64,000 nt of DNA from Trileptium ribeirensis (Eukaryota > Nematoda > Enoplea > Enoplida > Thoracostomopsidae): NCBI GenBank assembly GCA_030248225.1, contig JASANE010000176.1, positions 1-64,000 of the forward strand, read 5' to 3'. Both the position numbers and the translations under genes were made by a program. Shown here in pieces: positions 22,492 to 35,302 of the stretch (its first letter is position 1; the number at the start of each line of letters is the position of its first letter). Below the pieces are notes generated by a model. It saw nothing but the letters and a program-made list of their open reading frames with translations, was not told where the DNA came from and searched no databases.

Positions 22492-25400
22492 ATTACAACT
22501 AATTTCGTTCCACCACACACCTCGGCTAAATACGTTCCACCACTTTCATTCAGCAATTGTGTACAACTAATTTCGTTTCGCCGCTTTTTTATTAAGTAAA
22601 TGTGTACTGCTAATTTCGCTGCACCACTTTCATCAAGCATCCTGTATGACTTATTTTATTCTAACACTTTCATTAAGCAATTGTGTGCCACTTATATTTC
22701 CGCTACGATTTCATCAGCCGATATGTAAAGCAACTAATTTCGTTCCACCACTTTATTAATCAATTGTGTACCGCTAATTTGGTTCCGTTACTTTTATTAA
22801 GCAACTGTGCACTGCTAAATACGTTCCACCACTTTTATTAAGCAATTGTGTACAACTAATTTCGTTTCGCCGCTTTTTTATTAAGTAAATGTGTACTGCT
22901 AATTTCGCTGCACCACTTTTATTAAGCATTGCTTACTACTTATTTTATTCTAACACTTTTATTAAGCAATTGTGTGCCACTTATATTTCCGCTACTTTTT
23001 ATTGAGCAGATATGTACAACTAATTTTGTTCCACCACCTTTATTAATCAATTTTTGTACCGCTAATTTGGTTCCGTTACACTTATTAAGCAACTGTGCAC
23101 TGCTAAATACGTTCCACCAACTTCATGAAGCAATTGTGTACAACTAATTTCGTTTCGCCGCTTTTTTATTAAGTAAATGTGCACTGCTAATTTCGCTGCA
23201 CCACTTTTATTAAGTATCGTGCACCACTTATTTTGTTCCACCACTTTTATTAAGCAATTGTGTACAACTAATTTCGTTTCGCCGCTTTTTTATTAAGTAA
23301 ATGTGTACTGCTAATTTCGCTGCACCACTTTTATTAAGCATCGTGCACCACTTATTTTGTTCCACCACTTTTATTAAGCAATTGTGTACAACTAATTTCG
23401 TTTCGCCGCTTTTTTATTAAGTAAATGTGTACTGCTAATTTCGCTGCACCACTTTTATTAAGCATCGTGCACCACTTATTTTGTTCCACCACTTTTATTA
23501 AGCAATTGTGTACCACTTATATGTCCGCTCTTTTTTATTGAGCAGGTGTGTACAACTAACTTCATTCCACCACTTTATTAAGCAATTGTGTACCTCTAAT
23601 TTGGTTCTACCACTTTTATTAAACAATTGTGCACCGCTAAATTCGGTCGACCACTTCTATTAAGCAAATGTGTACTGATAATTTCGCTGCACCACTTTTA
23701 TTAAGCAATCGTGTACGTTAATTCGCCACTTTTATGTTAAGCAAATGTGTACTGCTAATTTCGTTCCATCTCTTTTGTTAACCAATTGTTTACTGGTAAT
23801 TTCGTTCCTCCACTTTTTTATTAATCAACTGTGTACCGATAATTTCGTTGCACCGCTTTATTGAGCACTTTTATTAAGCAATTCTGCACCGCCAAATTTG
23901 TTCCACCAGTTTTATTAAGCAATTTGTACCACTAACTTTTCAGTCACTATTTTATTAAGCATATCAGTTCCTCTCATTTCGTTCCACCACTTTTATTAAT
24001 CAGTTGTGTATCGCTAATTTTGGTTCTGTCGCTTTTTATTAAGCAATTATGTACCGCTAATTTCGTTCCACAACTTTTTTATTAAGCAATTGTGTAGCGC
24101 TAACTTTTTTCCGACACTTTTTATTAAGCAAACATGTACCACTAAACTTTCATTCCACCACTTTTATTAAGTAATTGTGTAACACTAATTTGGTTCCATC
24201 ACATTTATTAAACAATTGTGCACCGGTACATTCGTTCGACCATTTTTATTGAGCAATTGTGTGCCACTAATTTCGCTCCGCCATATTTTTATTAAGTAAA
24301 TGTGTGCTGCTAATTTCGCTGCACCACTATTATTAAGCATCGTGCACCATTTATTTTGTTCCACCACTTTTATTAAGCAATGGTGTACCACTTATGTTTC
24401 CGCTGCTTTTTATTGAGCAGATGTGTACAACTAATTTCGTTCCTCCACGTTATTAAGCAATTGTGTAGCGCTAATATGGTTCCACCATATTTATTAAACA
24501 ATTATGCACCGATAAATTCGGTCGACAACTTTTATTGAGCAATTGTATACCACTAAATTCGTTTCGCTACTTTTTTATTAAGCAATTGTGTACCAATAAT
24601 TTCGTTGCACCGCTTTATTAACCACTTGCAATTCTGCAACGCCAAATTCGTTCCACCACTTTCATTAAAGCAATTAAGTGCCACTAGCTTTTCAGCCACT
24701 ATTTTTTTTATTAAGCAAATCAGTTCCTGTCATTTCGTTCCACCACTTTTATTAATCAATTGTGTACCGCTAATTTTGTTCCGCCACTTTTTTATTAAGC
24801 AGTTGTGTACCGTTAATTTCGTTCAACCGCTTTTATATTAAGCAATTCTGTAGCACTAATTTTTCCCGACACTTTTTATTAAACAAATATATAAGGTTAA
24901 AATTTCATTCCACCAGTTTTATTAAGCAAATATGCACCACTAATTTGGTTCCATCGCTTTTATTAAACAATTGTGCACCGCTAAATTTGTTCCACCACTT
25001 TTATTAAGCATCGTGCACCACTAGTTTCGTTCCGTTACTTTTTTATTAAGCAATTGTTTACCGCTAATTTGGTTCCACCACTTTTATTTAGCAATTGTGC
25101 ACCGATAAATTTATTCTAGCACTTTTATTAACGAATTGCACCACTAGTTTCGTTCCGTTACTTTTTTATTAAGCAATTGTTTACCGCTAATTTCGTTCCA
25201 CCACTTTTATTACGCAATTGCGTACCCCTAATATCACATTTATTTATTAAGTATTGCGTACCGGTTACATCACTTTTATTAAGCAACTGTACACAGCTGA
25301 GTTCGTTCCACCATTTTTATTAAACAATTGTGGACAACTAATTTCGTTTCGCCGCTTTTTTATTAAGTAAATGTGTACTGCTAATTTAGCTGCACCACTT

Positions 25401-25578
25401 TTATTAAGTAACCGTGTACGCTAATTCGTCGCTTTTATGTCAAGCAAATGTGTACTGCTAATTTCGTCCCACCACATTTATTAAGCAATTGTGTACCGCT
25501 TATTTCGTTCCTATACTTTTTTATTAAACAATTGTGTACCGCTAATTTTGTTCAACCACTTTTATCAAGCAATTTGTA
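22492..25578. repeat. ~43-bp satellite array with higher-order structure (~70 units)
   Basis: The basic unit is about 41-45 bp with a core such as TTATTAAGCAATTGTGTACC followed by a TAATTTCGTTCCACCACT-like half. Units are diverged. Higher-order copies are visible: a ~289-bp block repeats at 22527, 22816 and 23104 (by the TAAATACGTTCCACC word), and a 124-bp block of about three basic units is repeated with few changes from about 23110 to 23500 (TCGTGCACC at 23217, 23341 and 23465). Open frames inside, such as 22929-23147, are repeat translations and not genes. Confidence 0.9.
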
Positions 25579-28247
25579 GTTATTATACCGCGTGATCTCT
25601 ACAGGTGTAAATGTCTGTCAAACTCAAAATTTGCAAACGTCAGCTGATTTTTAAAACTACGCAACCCGTCTTAATTTGATGCATTTCAGACGACTTTATT
25701 TTCAGATAACGATCATATTATACAGATTAATTATATATCAGATGTATTTATGCACCAAAATATATATAATTGGAGTGAATTTTGCTAAAAGTTGTGATTT
25801 TAAACAATGGGCTGAATACTAACACGAAATTGAATCCCTTTAAAGTAACTATTATTTCGCGTGCAATTTCCTTTATTATGTTTCTCCTGGATAGATACAC
25901 AGGCGTTCTAACATTATTGTCAGTAAATTATTTTCTGGTTGTATCTGTTGTAGATATGCTTTGGTCATTTTGCAAACTTCCGTAATACTTTCAGTAAATG
26001 CATCGTTAACCACAAAAACCAAATGCTGTTTATTCGCATCATATCTGCTGTTGTCTAATTAAAATCACTACGAATCTTGCGAAATTTAATAATCTATTAA
26101 AAGATGTGGAGACTTAAAGTAGAAGTTTAACGTACGAGTCCCCTTATTATTGATACTTCATTCTACTGCAAAGGTTCTCAACTATACAGCGATTCAAAAA
26201 ATGACTTTTTCAACATTGTAAAATGTTTGGGGGAATTTTTTTCAGCTTGACTGAATTACTTTCATGCAGTTAAACTGTACATGGTCAACTTCGGCAACAA
26301 ACCATTACTGATCTTACGTTCCAGTGAAAAACGTTCCTGTGAAAGACTATTTTAGTTTGTGAAATATTGTCTCAATTGCAGATATAATTATTGGAAAATA
26401 TTAATCGCTTCATTATTTAGCATTTTATAGGCAGATAGTTAAAAATAATGGTAATGTAAAAGCCTCATTATTGTCTAAAAATCTCTTGTCGCTCAGCTTT
26501 TCTACCGTGAAAGACCCGGTACAAGGATAGAAGCATGTGTATGATTAAACTAAATCAACCAGCCAGTTCCAAAAACCAAGATAGTTACTGCATATTTTGC
26601 AATTTTAGCCAAAAACATCGCTATATACTGCATTTTGTCTGGTAAAGCAGAATCAGTGGTGACATATAGGCTGTGAATTTTCTATGTTAATGGTATATGC
26701 TTTGTTGAAAATTTGGAAAAAATTGTACCAAAAAATCTCAAACTATAAATGAAGCAACGCAATCTGTACGGTTTTGCGATTTTGTTCCAAAATAGGAGAT
26801 TTTAACATAGTTGTCTCGTGAGGGCAACTGTTCAGCTCATATCCACACTTTCTGTATGACCGTGTAGGTCACCTTCATTAATATACATCCTGCCCAATAT
26901 ACGTTTTAGCAAGCTACTGGCAATACGCTAAAATCTCGACTTAATTTTGCCATAAATATGGGAATTCTTCAAGACTTGTCTGAAAAGATGGAAGCGATAC
27001 CAGGCATATTTTTCAAGTTGTTTTCTTTCAATTCATGTTCAATCCTAAAAAAAATTTGCAATTTCTGCCAATTCGTTCCTGACTTGTAGGTGTAGCAATA
27101 AAAATTGCGCTTGAATCGTACATACCAACTAGGTAACATAGTAAAGGATCTACGACCAAAACAGACTAAACTTATCCATAAACGATGATAAATGAGATAT
27201 TGCTATGAATTCCTGTCGTTTAGTAAACTATTTTTTGAGAACGTTGGTCTATGTCCATTACCAAAACACCTCTTATGATACTTTCATTCTCTGGCTAACG
27301 TGTAGGTCCAAAAAATATCTTAGGCTCTATGAAAAATTATTGAATGTATGCACCTAAAGAGACTAAATACGCAACAATAATTTAACCACTATCTTCTAGC
27401 TTACACATTGCGTCGCTGTTCATATTGTTATACCCACACGCTTGTAGAAATGATTTCTCAACGGATTCTGTTGCACACATCGTAAATACTGTCATATAAT
27501 GGATTTTCCCTTAGGAGAGTTGCTATGTTCGTACACCAGTAAATGTGTTTTTCAACTATAAGCAATGGTTGTCTATTTAAGCTGAAATATTTGCCGTTAA
27601 ATGAGATATATTTTATTCAGTTAATCAGTTGTTGTTTTCAACTTAAACTGTATTGTGTGTATCGTGCTAGAAGCTGCTTTAGTTTTTGCTTTTTAGTCAG
27701 AAATATTTATCATCTTAATGGAACGATAAATGTTTCTGCGATAAATATTTATGTCGTAGTAGTAGTACCATAAAGGCTAATCTAAGCCATAATACAAAGC
27801 ATTCGTTGTTGATTACAGGTGCAGACTTAGCGACAAAACCTTAACAAACTTTTATTAAGGGTCATTGAAACTCTAATTTTACAAACAAAGTTAGGCTTGA
27901 TTGTGCAGTTTCTTAAATGCTCAGTGGGGCTGGTATGTTGGCCATGAGTGGTAAAACCATAAACTGTTTTATTCATTGCTTGAGCTCAGTGAAGGAGAAA
28001 CCCCAGAAGAGATTTGTTATCACAACAAATATGTTGCAAAAAACGATGCATTTACAGTAGCTGCAAATGTCGTACGGTAACAACGTATACGACGATAGAG
28101 TAAAACACAACTGATACAAAATGAGACGTACTGCTACTAGCAGTGTTTGACATGGCTAATTAGTAAGAACTAATTAGCATAAAGACAAGTTCATTTGAGT
28201 TGCATGTTCGCAATCATTTGAGCTTCATCCAGTCGTCGACATATCAT
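25579..28247. other. AT-rich, no recognisable gene
   Basis: About 2.7 kb with many stops in all frames. Short open frames (67-76 codons) have no motif. I see no internal repeats or inverted repeats of note. Confidence 0.4.
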
Positions 28248-28640
28248 TTAACCACCCGCCCTTTTGAAAATTGAGCGTGTTGCTTGCTTGAGTGTTCCAG
28301 TGAAGTCGTCCAGGTGCCAGACCTTTGTTTGACCGAGCTGATGTGCCGTCGACATTGCGAGGCGAGGCCTGCTGTTGTGGGACATCCTATACTCCTTCGA
28401 TTTTAATGGTAGGGTGTGGATGATGGCGATGTACCACCAGATTGCGGGCGGACAAGACTTTCCGTTGTCGAGCAAGAACGTGTATTTGCCGAGGACTTTT
28501 CCCACCTTGTGCTGCTTTGTAAATGGATATCAGCTTGTCGGAACCTGAAACCGCGGGCGATTCATGTTTACGACTCGCAACGTTTGTGATTTGAAACTGC
28601 AGTTGAGCTGTTGGCATCGATTAGACCCATCGGAAGACGA
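28248..28640 (-). pseudogene. Gypsy integrase C-terminal fragment, copy 1
   Basis: On the minus strand, a frame reads LISIYKAAQ followed, after a one-base shift, by KVLGKYTFLLDNGK and a Val-His-rich tail. This fits the end of Ty3/Gypsy integrases, downstream of the catalytic core, where the domain binds DNA or chromatin. The same region occurs in inverted orientation at 30250-30400 with strong nucleotide similarity (for example a shared AGTCCTCGGCAA-like block). No catalytic DDE part is present here. It is broken by at least one frameshift near 28500. Confidence 0.65.
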
Positions 28641-29650
28641 TTGCACGCGCAGAAACTGTACCGCGTTGGTGTAGCCATGAGCCTTCGGCTGTCGTGGTTT
28701 AGCTGTATGTAAAAGTAGCCACGTCATAGATGGATTTTCCATTTATACTTGGCACCCTGGATCAAGACAAATGCATGTTGGTCTGCAATTTTACAGAAAA
28801 ATTTGGCCGTGATGGGTCCGAAGCAATTCGCGTACTGGTATCTTTCTTCCATACAGTGGCGAGACCACGAATTCATTCGCTTTTGTCAAATATCAAGCTC
28901 TGCCATCTCGTGAATCTCAGTGATCGCGGCATCTTTCCTACTTTTGGGGTCGAACGCAGTGGCATTTGCGGAGGTATAGTTCCTTCGCACCACATGATTG
29001 CGCGCTGGAACCCGAAGAACCGTGCGAAAAGATTCGTTAGTAAAATCAGGAAATTAGCTGAGAAAAGCCGCGATGTTGCAACGTGATTGACAGCCGCGGA
29101 TAATTGGAGAGCGGAACCATCTATTTGCAAAAATAATCCGTGGATGAGGTTCAGGCTGGCGATTGGCTGCAATCTGTTTGGCTGGGCGTGATTTAAATGT
29201 TTGCTCGCCCGCTTTTTTCGCCAACGCTGACAGTTGCGATGCTGCCGAGCACGCATTTGATCACCGAACTGATGGAGAGCATCGTGTTCGCTGAATCGAT
29301 TTTGCGGTGCGGGCAAATACGCTTGAAATTGTATCGTTGGCACGTGAGCGGCGGTATCGACAGTTGCTATATAATATTCCAGCCTACCTGGAATTCCAAT
29401 GCTTGTCGTCATACGCCCGAAAGCACCGATTTATTGGACCTACCGTTTGACAGACTGCATTGATTGCTGTTTGTTGTTGCTGCCGGTGTTTCTTTTGGAA
29501 CTGCGATACAGAGCGGTTGAGGTTTTCGCATGTTTGATTCCAATTCCAATTGAATCAATAAAGCATTGCGGTCTATGCTATCACAGCGCTAAGTCTTACA
29601 ATACGATCCTGCTTACACTGCCTGTATCGGTAGACAAACCCGATAAGCTT
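28641..29650. other. Sequence between two inverted Gypsy fragments, unresolved
   Basis: Both strands carry moderately long open frames (179 codons at 28873-29412 on minus; 118 codons at 28730-29086 on plus) and CG content is higher than in the flanks, which fits retrotransposon coding DNA. I could not recognise a protease, RT, RNase H or gag motif in any frame, so the identity is open. Confidence 0.35.
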
Positions 29651-29759
29651 TATGATCGAAACCCGTAATCTACATTACCGGCGCATTGGACGTTACTCCA
29701 CGATATCAACGTATTGCCGTGGTGCTGATCTGTTACCATTCTTCGTACTCTTAATTACT

Positions 29760-30460
29760 TCTCTCTGGTGGCACTTCGACAGAATGAATATTTCGATAGC
29801 TCACAGAAGTGTTTAACCGATTTGGAAATTCCGGCGTTTTGGTATCCCACAACAGAACAAACGTCACTTCAGGCAAGCTAACAATTTTTGTCGTATCGGG
29901 ATGTTGTTCATCAAGTGGTACCATTATATAATTCTCAACGCAATGGCAAAGTGGAAGTGTTTGGTCGGACAATTAAACACACTGTGCAGACTTTCGATAC
30001 AGATCTCAAAAGCTTCGAAGATAGAATTCAGGCGATGATGTATGGCTTTCGCGTTCCTCAGCGAATGTAACAAGGGTCACCGACATCGGATGTTGGGGGC
30101 AGGCAAGCGGCGGCGAAAGAGGAGGGTGCCTTGCGGCTTAGTTAGCAACCCTGTTTACATCCTTCCATGGACATGAAATAGCCGCCCTCTGTATTGAAAT
30201 TATGGAGACGCCGCTGCGCAGCAGTCCTACTAAACGGCTCAACCGTATTTTTAAAGCACAGGCGTTGCAGGTCCAGGACGTGGTTCGCGTACGGTTGCCA
30301 CAGTCCCATAAAAGGCATGTGTCTATTTACAATGACGCACGAGGTAACAAAGGTCCTCGGCAACTACAAGTTCTTGATGGACAATGGCAAGACCTGGTCG
30401 GCGTTTAACATGGTCGCTGATGGGTTAAATCTTCGACTTATCAAGGACCTGTATACCTAA
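29760..30460 (+). pseudogene. Gypsy integrase 3' part, copy 2
   Basis: The plus strand reads a degraded end of the integrase core: HQVVPLYNSQRNGKVEVFGR at about 29909-29968 is the block normally written Pro-Tyr-x-Pro-Gln-x-Asn-Gly with the catalytic Glu in the following helix. After a region broken by a stop at 30068-30070 and a frameshift, the C-terminal VQDVVRVRLP and KVLGNYKFLMDNGK blocks follow (30269-30393). The upstream Asp residues of the DDE triad and the zinc-binding HHCC domain were not found. It matches copy 1 at 28.25-28.64 kb in the C-terminal part. Integrase would join retrotransposon cDNA to the chromosome; this copy is dead. Confidence 0.7.
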
Positions 30461-31700
30461 AAAACTGGTCACGTAATAATTGAGCAGTAATACTACAGAT
30501 GAAGCAAAAACAATGGATTTCTTGCATCCAATATAAATAACATCACTATACACATCATGATAGCATGTGAATATATGAAGCAACGGTTAAACCATCCAGT
30601 TTAGAATATTTGAGGCAATAGCGTTGCTAAAGCTGAAGAAATATTCCGTTTCAGTTTGTTTGAAGCTGAACCTTTGTCGCACGCCGCTACCGGTTTTCTA
30701 CTGCCGAATTGCAAGGCACTCCATTTCGACAGCAATGAACTTTGACATACCTGTAAAATGAATACTGCCATCTGTGATAAAACAAACCAAAATGCCCATT
30801 AATTTTATTTCTTTTCAAACATAATATATGCAAGCAATTTAAAATGACCCAACCAGACATCCTATATTGTAATTATGCATAATAATTGTTACCGAACGAT
30901 TTTTGGTGAATTGAAAATCGGCGCAAAACTGTTTTCGAACATAATGCTCGCGAATGAGATATAGCCGTTTTGTCTTCACGAAAATTCAAGTAAAATTCCC
31001 CAAACTTTTGAGCACGAAAATTTCCCGAAATTGTGTTAAACCGGATTTGTTCTCGAAAACCAAGAACTTAAGTATAGGATAACTTTGCTTGTCACGTCAC
31101 TTTTGGATTAAATTTGTTCGTGAACACTGAATAATTCAAATTTAAATAATCAGGCACTATGGAACCGAATTTCTGCAAGCCGAAAACGCCGAAATTCTTA
31201 TAATTTCCGGTACTTAGAATTGATTCAGCACGTTTCGGTTAGCAAAAAACGAATGAAATTCAGCCTTTTTCCGTAACAAGGGTTTGCGATATCGGTTATT
31301 ACAAAATAGGATGGTTTGGCGGGCTATTTTAAGTTTATTCACGCATAAATAAAACCGTAAAGAGTTTAACATTGAAGCATAGCATCGACGCATCACAAAG
31401 GTGATGCAGCAATCAACTAATACCGACGGGAGAATATGTAACTAAAAACATAAATGATCTAAACTGTCTTGGTTAGGCGATACTTTATATACGCAAATTA
31501 GTGATTATCCGTTCGGTTCCTGATATTCGAAACCAGCTGTTAAAATATATCAGAATATTATTGAGTGCACCAAACTATTTGTATTCTGCTACAAAACCAT
31601 ACAGTTATAACAGGCACAATATTGATATTACAAAATCACGTGTGCGTTTCTCGTTTGATGAAATGACAACAAATAGTTTCGAGTGATTCTTTTATCTTAA
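30461..31700. other. AT-rich, no recognisable gene
   Basis: Many stops in all frames and no motif. It probably includes the flank of the Gypsy fragment, but no LTR edge was identifiable. Confidence 0.35.
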
Positions 31701-32567
31701 TTTGTTAATCAAAGGCTTTGTATCAGCTGGCCAATTTACGCAACCAAAATTTAACCTGGGGGACTTTGAGTTGAGTGCCCCAGCTCCCATCTGAGGAATA
31801 CAGGAAATACCTAGTGGAATTTCCAGCCAGTTAACCTGTAGTAACATGAACCCACCAGGTCAACTAGGTTTTATGATTGCAGTTTCTGTGCTTTTCAAGC
31901 ATTTGCAATATGTGTTATTTGTTAATCAAAGGCTTTGTATCAGCTGGCCAATTTACGCTACCAAAATTTAACCTGGGGGACTTTGGGTTGAGTGCCCCAG
32001 CTCCCATCTGAGGAATACAGGAAATACCTAGTGGAATTTCCAGCCAGTTAACCTGTAGTAACATGAACCCACCAGGTCAACTAGGTTTTATGATTGCAGT
32101 TTTTGTGCTTTTCAAGCATTTGCAATATGTGTTATTTGTTAATCAAAGGCTTTGTATCAGCTGGCCAATTTACGCTACCAAAATTTAACCTGGGGGACTT
32201 TGAGTTGAGTGCCCCAGCTCCCATCTGAGGAATACAGGAAATACCTAGTGGAATTTCCAGCCAGTTAACCTGTAGTAACATGAACCCACCAGGTCAACTA
32301 GGTTTTATGATTGCAGTTTTTGTGCTTTTCAAGCATTTGCAATATGTGTTATTTGTTAATCAAAGGCTTTGTATCAGCTGGCCAATTTTCGCAACCAAAA
32401 TTTAACCTTTGGGACTTTGAGTTGAGTGCCCCAGCTCCCATCTGAGGAATACAGGAAATACCTAGTGGAATTTCCACCCAGTTAACCTGTAGTAACATCG
32501 AACCCACCAGGTAAACTAGGGTTGATTACATTTTTTGTGCTTTTCAAGCATTTGCAATATTTTTCTC
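31701..32567. repeat. 217-bp tandem array, 4 copies
   Basis: The unit starts at 31701, 31918, 32135 and 32352, each beginning TTTGTTAATCAAAGGC. The first three copies are almost identical; the fourth carries more changes (for example TTAACCTTTGGG for TTAACCTGGGGG). The unit contains CCCCAGCTCCCATCTGAGG and ends near a GCAATATGTGTTA word. It is the tandemly amplified left part of the repeat family also found inside the RTE LINE at 20.7-21.1 kb. Confidence 0.9.
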
Positions 32568-32860
32568 GATCTTTTTGTTGTATATTTATTGTTTAAGCAC
32601 TGAAAGTGTGTATTCCTTCAGGCCGCAATTAATTTTACTTAGGATTTTGTCCAAAAATGGTTAAAATATATGCAGTAATATTGATTTTTGTTTTAACCGT
32701 TTGTTGTTAGGACGACCATTGTTGGTGTGACCTGAAAATACCTCGGGCTGGTATTGACCTGGGTTAAACCAAAATTTTGCTGGGGGCATGACCTATGCGG
32801 GCGCCGAAATCTTAGTTGGGAGCTCGAAAATCCTGGGGACCTCGCCGCTCCGCCGAGAGG
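32568..32860. mobile_element. Right part of the interspersed repeat family
   Basis: It follows the 217-bp array directly. Shared words with 20970-21115 run in order: ACTTAGGATTTTGTCC, GCAGTAATATTGAT, TTGTTAGGACGACC, GACCTGAAAATACC and GGGCTGG. After this come two AAAATTTTGCTGGGGGC / CCGAAATCTTAGTTGGG segments. Together with the array it makes an element of about 1.1 kb. No coding. Confidence 0.55.
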
Positions 32861-34107
32861 TCTGTTGTATATATATAATTATTTAAGCACGTATTTTATT
32901 ATAAATCGAATACAAAAATTATTAAATTAATAGTTTTTGTGCATTTTCTTTGCCTAAACGCGTTTCTCGCTACCAGCTTATATAGCTTAAAAAATTTTTA
33001 ATACGAAAACAGTTTCGCTGTAACTGGTAGGTATATCTTAAAGCTAATCCTGTTTTTAATATTTTGCCCAATAAATACAAAGCAGCTGTAGTTGTGAATA
33101 GGTATTGTATTATAGATGTCTACACGAAGGTAGGCGGCTACTATTTATATAACTCAAAACATCCATGCGCCATATTTACGCCCCTCTATGGCCCTGCATT
33201 CCCTCCGCGTGGAAGATTTTTGCAGTTAGGACCAATATTTCAAAAATTTCAAGGAAAAATTAGTTAACATTATGAACAAAAATTGTTGCAACAGTTGAAA
33301 ATTTTTAGTTACGGCCTTTCCGACCTTCCGCCGGAATCATTAACACTCTCCTAACCCGACGGAGACACTTGTTTATTATATATACATATGTACCTATATG
33401 TCTAGTACTTTCAGATCGAATGTAGGTTAAACAGCAATATCACATGGGCTAATGATTATGACAAGTGTTTATTGTCATCAAGCATTGACGTTGAAGCCAA
33501 TCAAATAATATTTTTATGTTGTTACTAGATTTTGATTGAATCACAGTGTTGCGTAAGCTAAAGTCACTTATTGTGGTTCCTTGTTGGTTGATTTTCTCTC
33601 TGTCATCAAGGTTTATTACGCTGTCTATAATACATGCTCATAGGGGCATTACCCCCCTGAAGCTCGGATACCTCTCGGTGCATCGCGAATCCTTCTGGGA
33701 GGTAGGCTGGTGCTCAAACGAGCCACCTCCTGCCGGAGGAGGGGGACAATTTTGGCAAAATAGCTAAAAATTGGGGCGGAGGTGAGCAAAAATTCAGCGA
33801 AATCATAAATTGAGGGAAAATTGGTGAAAATCGGCCGAAAATTGGTAAAAATTAAAAAAAGTTTTGAACTCAAAGAATAACTAGAATCTATCGCTCCCCT
33901 GTCGATTTACAGTGCCCCCACCGATCGGCTGATTACCCCTGCGGACGTACTCCCCACCCTCTCCCGAAGCACCCGCTATCACCGCTGAAACTTCAGACCT
34001 CGCCCATGTATGCCTGTCAATGATGAAAAACATTGTGATCTCTATCTATCGTAATTTCAGGCGATAGATCACTGTAAACAAAAAGCTTGCCGATCGATCG
34101 AGCGTGG
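32861..34107. other. No gene; contains an AAAATTGG-type low-complexity block
   Basis: AT-rich to about 33.6 kb, then a GC-rich piece (33650-33750, GCCACCTCCTGCCGGAGGAG) followed at 33750-33855 by degenerate repeats of words like GGYAAAAATTGG. The same type of block occurs at 38.23-38.34 (opposite orientation), 44.52-44.65 and 56.60-56.74 kb, also next to GC-rich sequence. Confidence 0.5.
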
Positions 34108-34340
34108 TTACATACCTTCACCAATAACGATAGCAATAACCCATAAGTAATCTTCAACCATGCCAACAGCTTGGATCCTGTTGTATAGGCTTTGTCGTTG
34201 TACAAAAGAAACAAATGCAGCTTTGAAATTTGTCTTTGTTTCAAGTATCAAACGACTCATGGCGAAGATGCAGGATTTAGTTTGGTTTGGAGAGTTGGTC
34301 AGTCCCATCCATCCACGGAATGCTATGAAGCTTACCTCGC
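34108..34340 (-). CDS. Candidate orphan exon, unknown protein
   Basis: The minus strand is open from 34452 to 34108. The best-looking part runs from about 34340 down to a splice-donor-like GAAG|GTATGT (34115-34110 region). The reading includes TNFKAAFVSFVQRQSLYNR and ends in a hydrophobic stretch (YLWVIAIVIGEG) that could be part of a membrane helix. Composition is balanced and not repeat-like, unlike nearly all other open frames in this window. A pyrimidine-poor acceptor candidate CCTCAG lies at about 34372. I do not recognise the family. It could be an exon of a host gene spanning this region, a fragment of a mobile element, or chance. Confidence 0.2.
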
Positions 34341-34488
34341 TTGCATTTATATATGTGTACGTGAGCGTCTGAGGTTGTAAATTTATTAAACACATGTAAC
34401 TGAACGATAGCTTGTAAAGTATTAATTTTTTGTCAAAAGGTACTGGCATCAATTTTTTGATACAACAAAAAATTAATTACAATATATT

Positions 34489-35302
34489 GCAATTTAATTC
34501 GGATATCAATTTTTGTCTAGCATTGATAACTATTTCCGCAGGTATTCATCATGACAAACGCTGCAATTTAATTCGGATATCAATTTTTGTCTAGCATTGA
34601 TAACTATTTCCGCAGGTATTCATCATGACAAACGCTGCAATTTAATTCGGATATCAATTTTTGTCTAGCATTGATAACTATTTCCGCAGGTATTCATCAT
34701 GACAAACGCTGCAATTTAATTCGGATATCAATTTTTGTCTAGCATTGATAACTATTTCCGCAGGTATTCATCATGACAAACGCTGCAATTTAATTCGGAT
34801 ATCAATTTTTGTCTAGCATTGATAACTATTTCCGCAGGTATTCATCATGACAAACGCTACAATTTAATTCGGATATCAATTTTTGTCTAGCATTGATAAC
34901 TATTTCCGCAGGTATTCATCATGACAAACGCTGCAATTTAATTCGGATATCAATTTTTGTCTAGCATTGATAACTATTTCCGCAGGTATTCATCATGACA
35001 AACGCTGCAATTTAATTCGGATATCAATTTTTGTCTAGCATTGATAACTATTTCCGCAGGTATTCATCATGACAAACGCTGCAATTTAATTCGGATATCA
35101 ATTTTTGTCTAGCATTGATAACTATTTCCGCAGGTATTCATCATGACAAACGCTGCAATTTAATTCGGATATCAATTTTTGTCTAGCATTGATAACTATT
35201 TCCGCAGGTATTCATCATGACAAACGCTGCAATTTAATTCGGATATCAATTTTTGTCTAGCATTGATAACTATTTCCGCAGGTATTCATCATGACAAACG
35301 CG
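34489..35302. repeat. 74-bp tandem array, 11 copies, nearly identical
   Basis: Units begin GCAATTTAATTCGGATATC at 34489, 34563, 34637 and so on every 74 bp to 35229. By eye the only change among full copies is G to A near 34859. Such uniformity suggests recent expansion or gene conversion. Each unit ends TTCATCATGACAAACGC. The unit length is not a multiple of 3, and no long open frame spans it. Confidence 0.95.

Noticed and set aside
28873..29412. 179-codon minus-strand frame between the Gypsy fragments
   Set aside because: No retrotransposon or host motif found in it; kept only as unresolved sequence.
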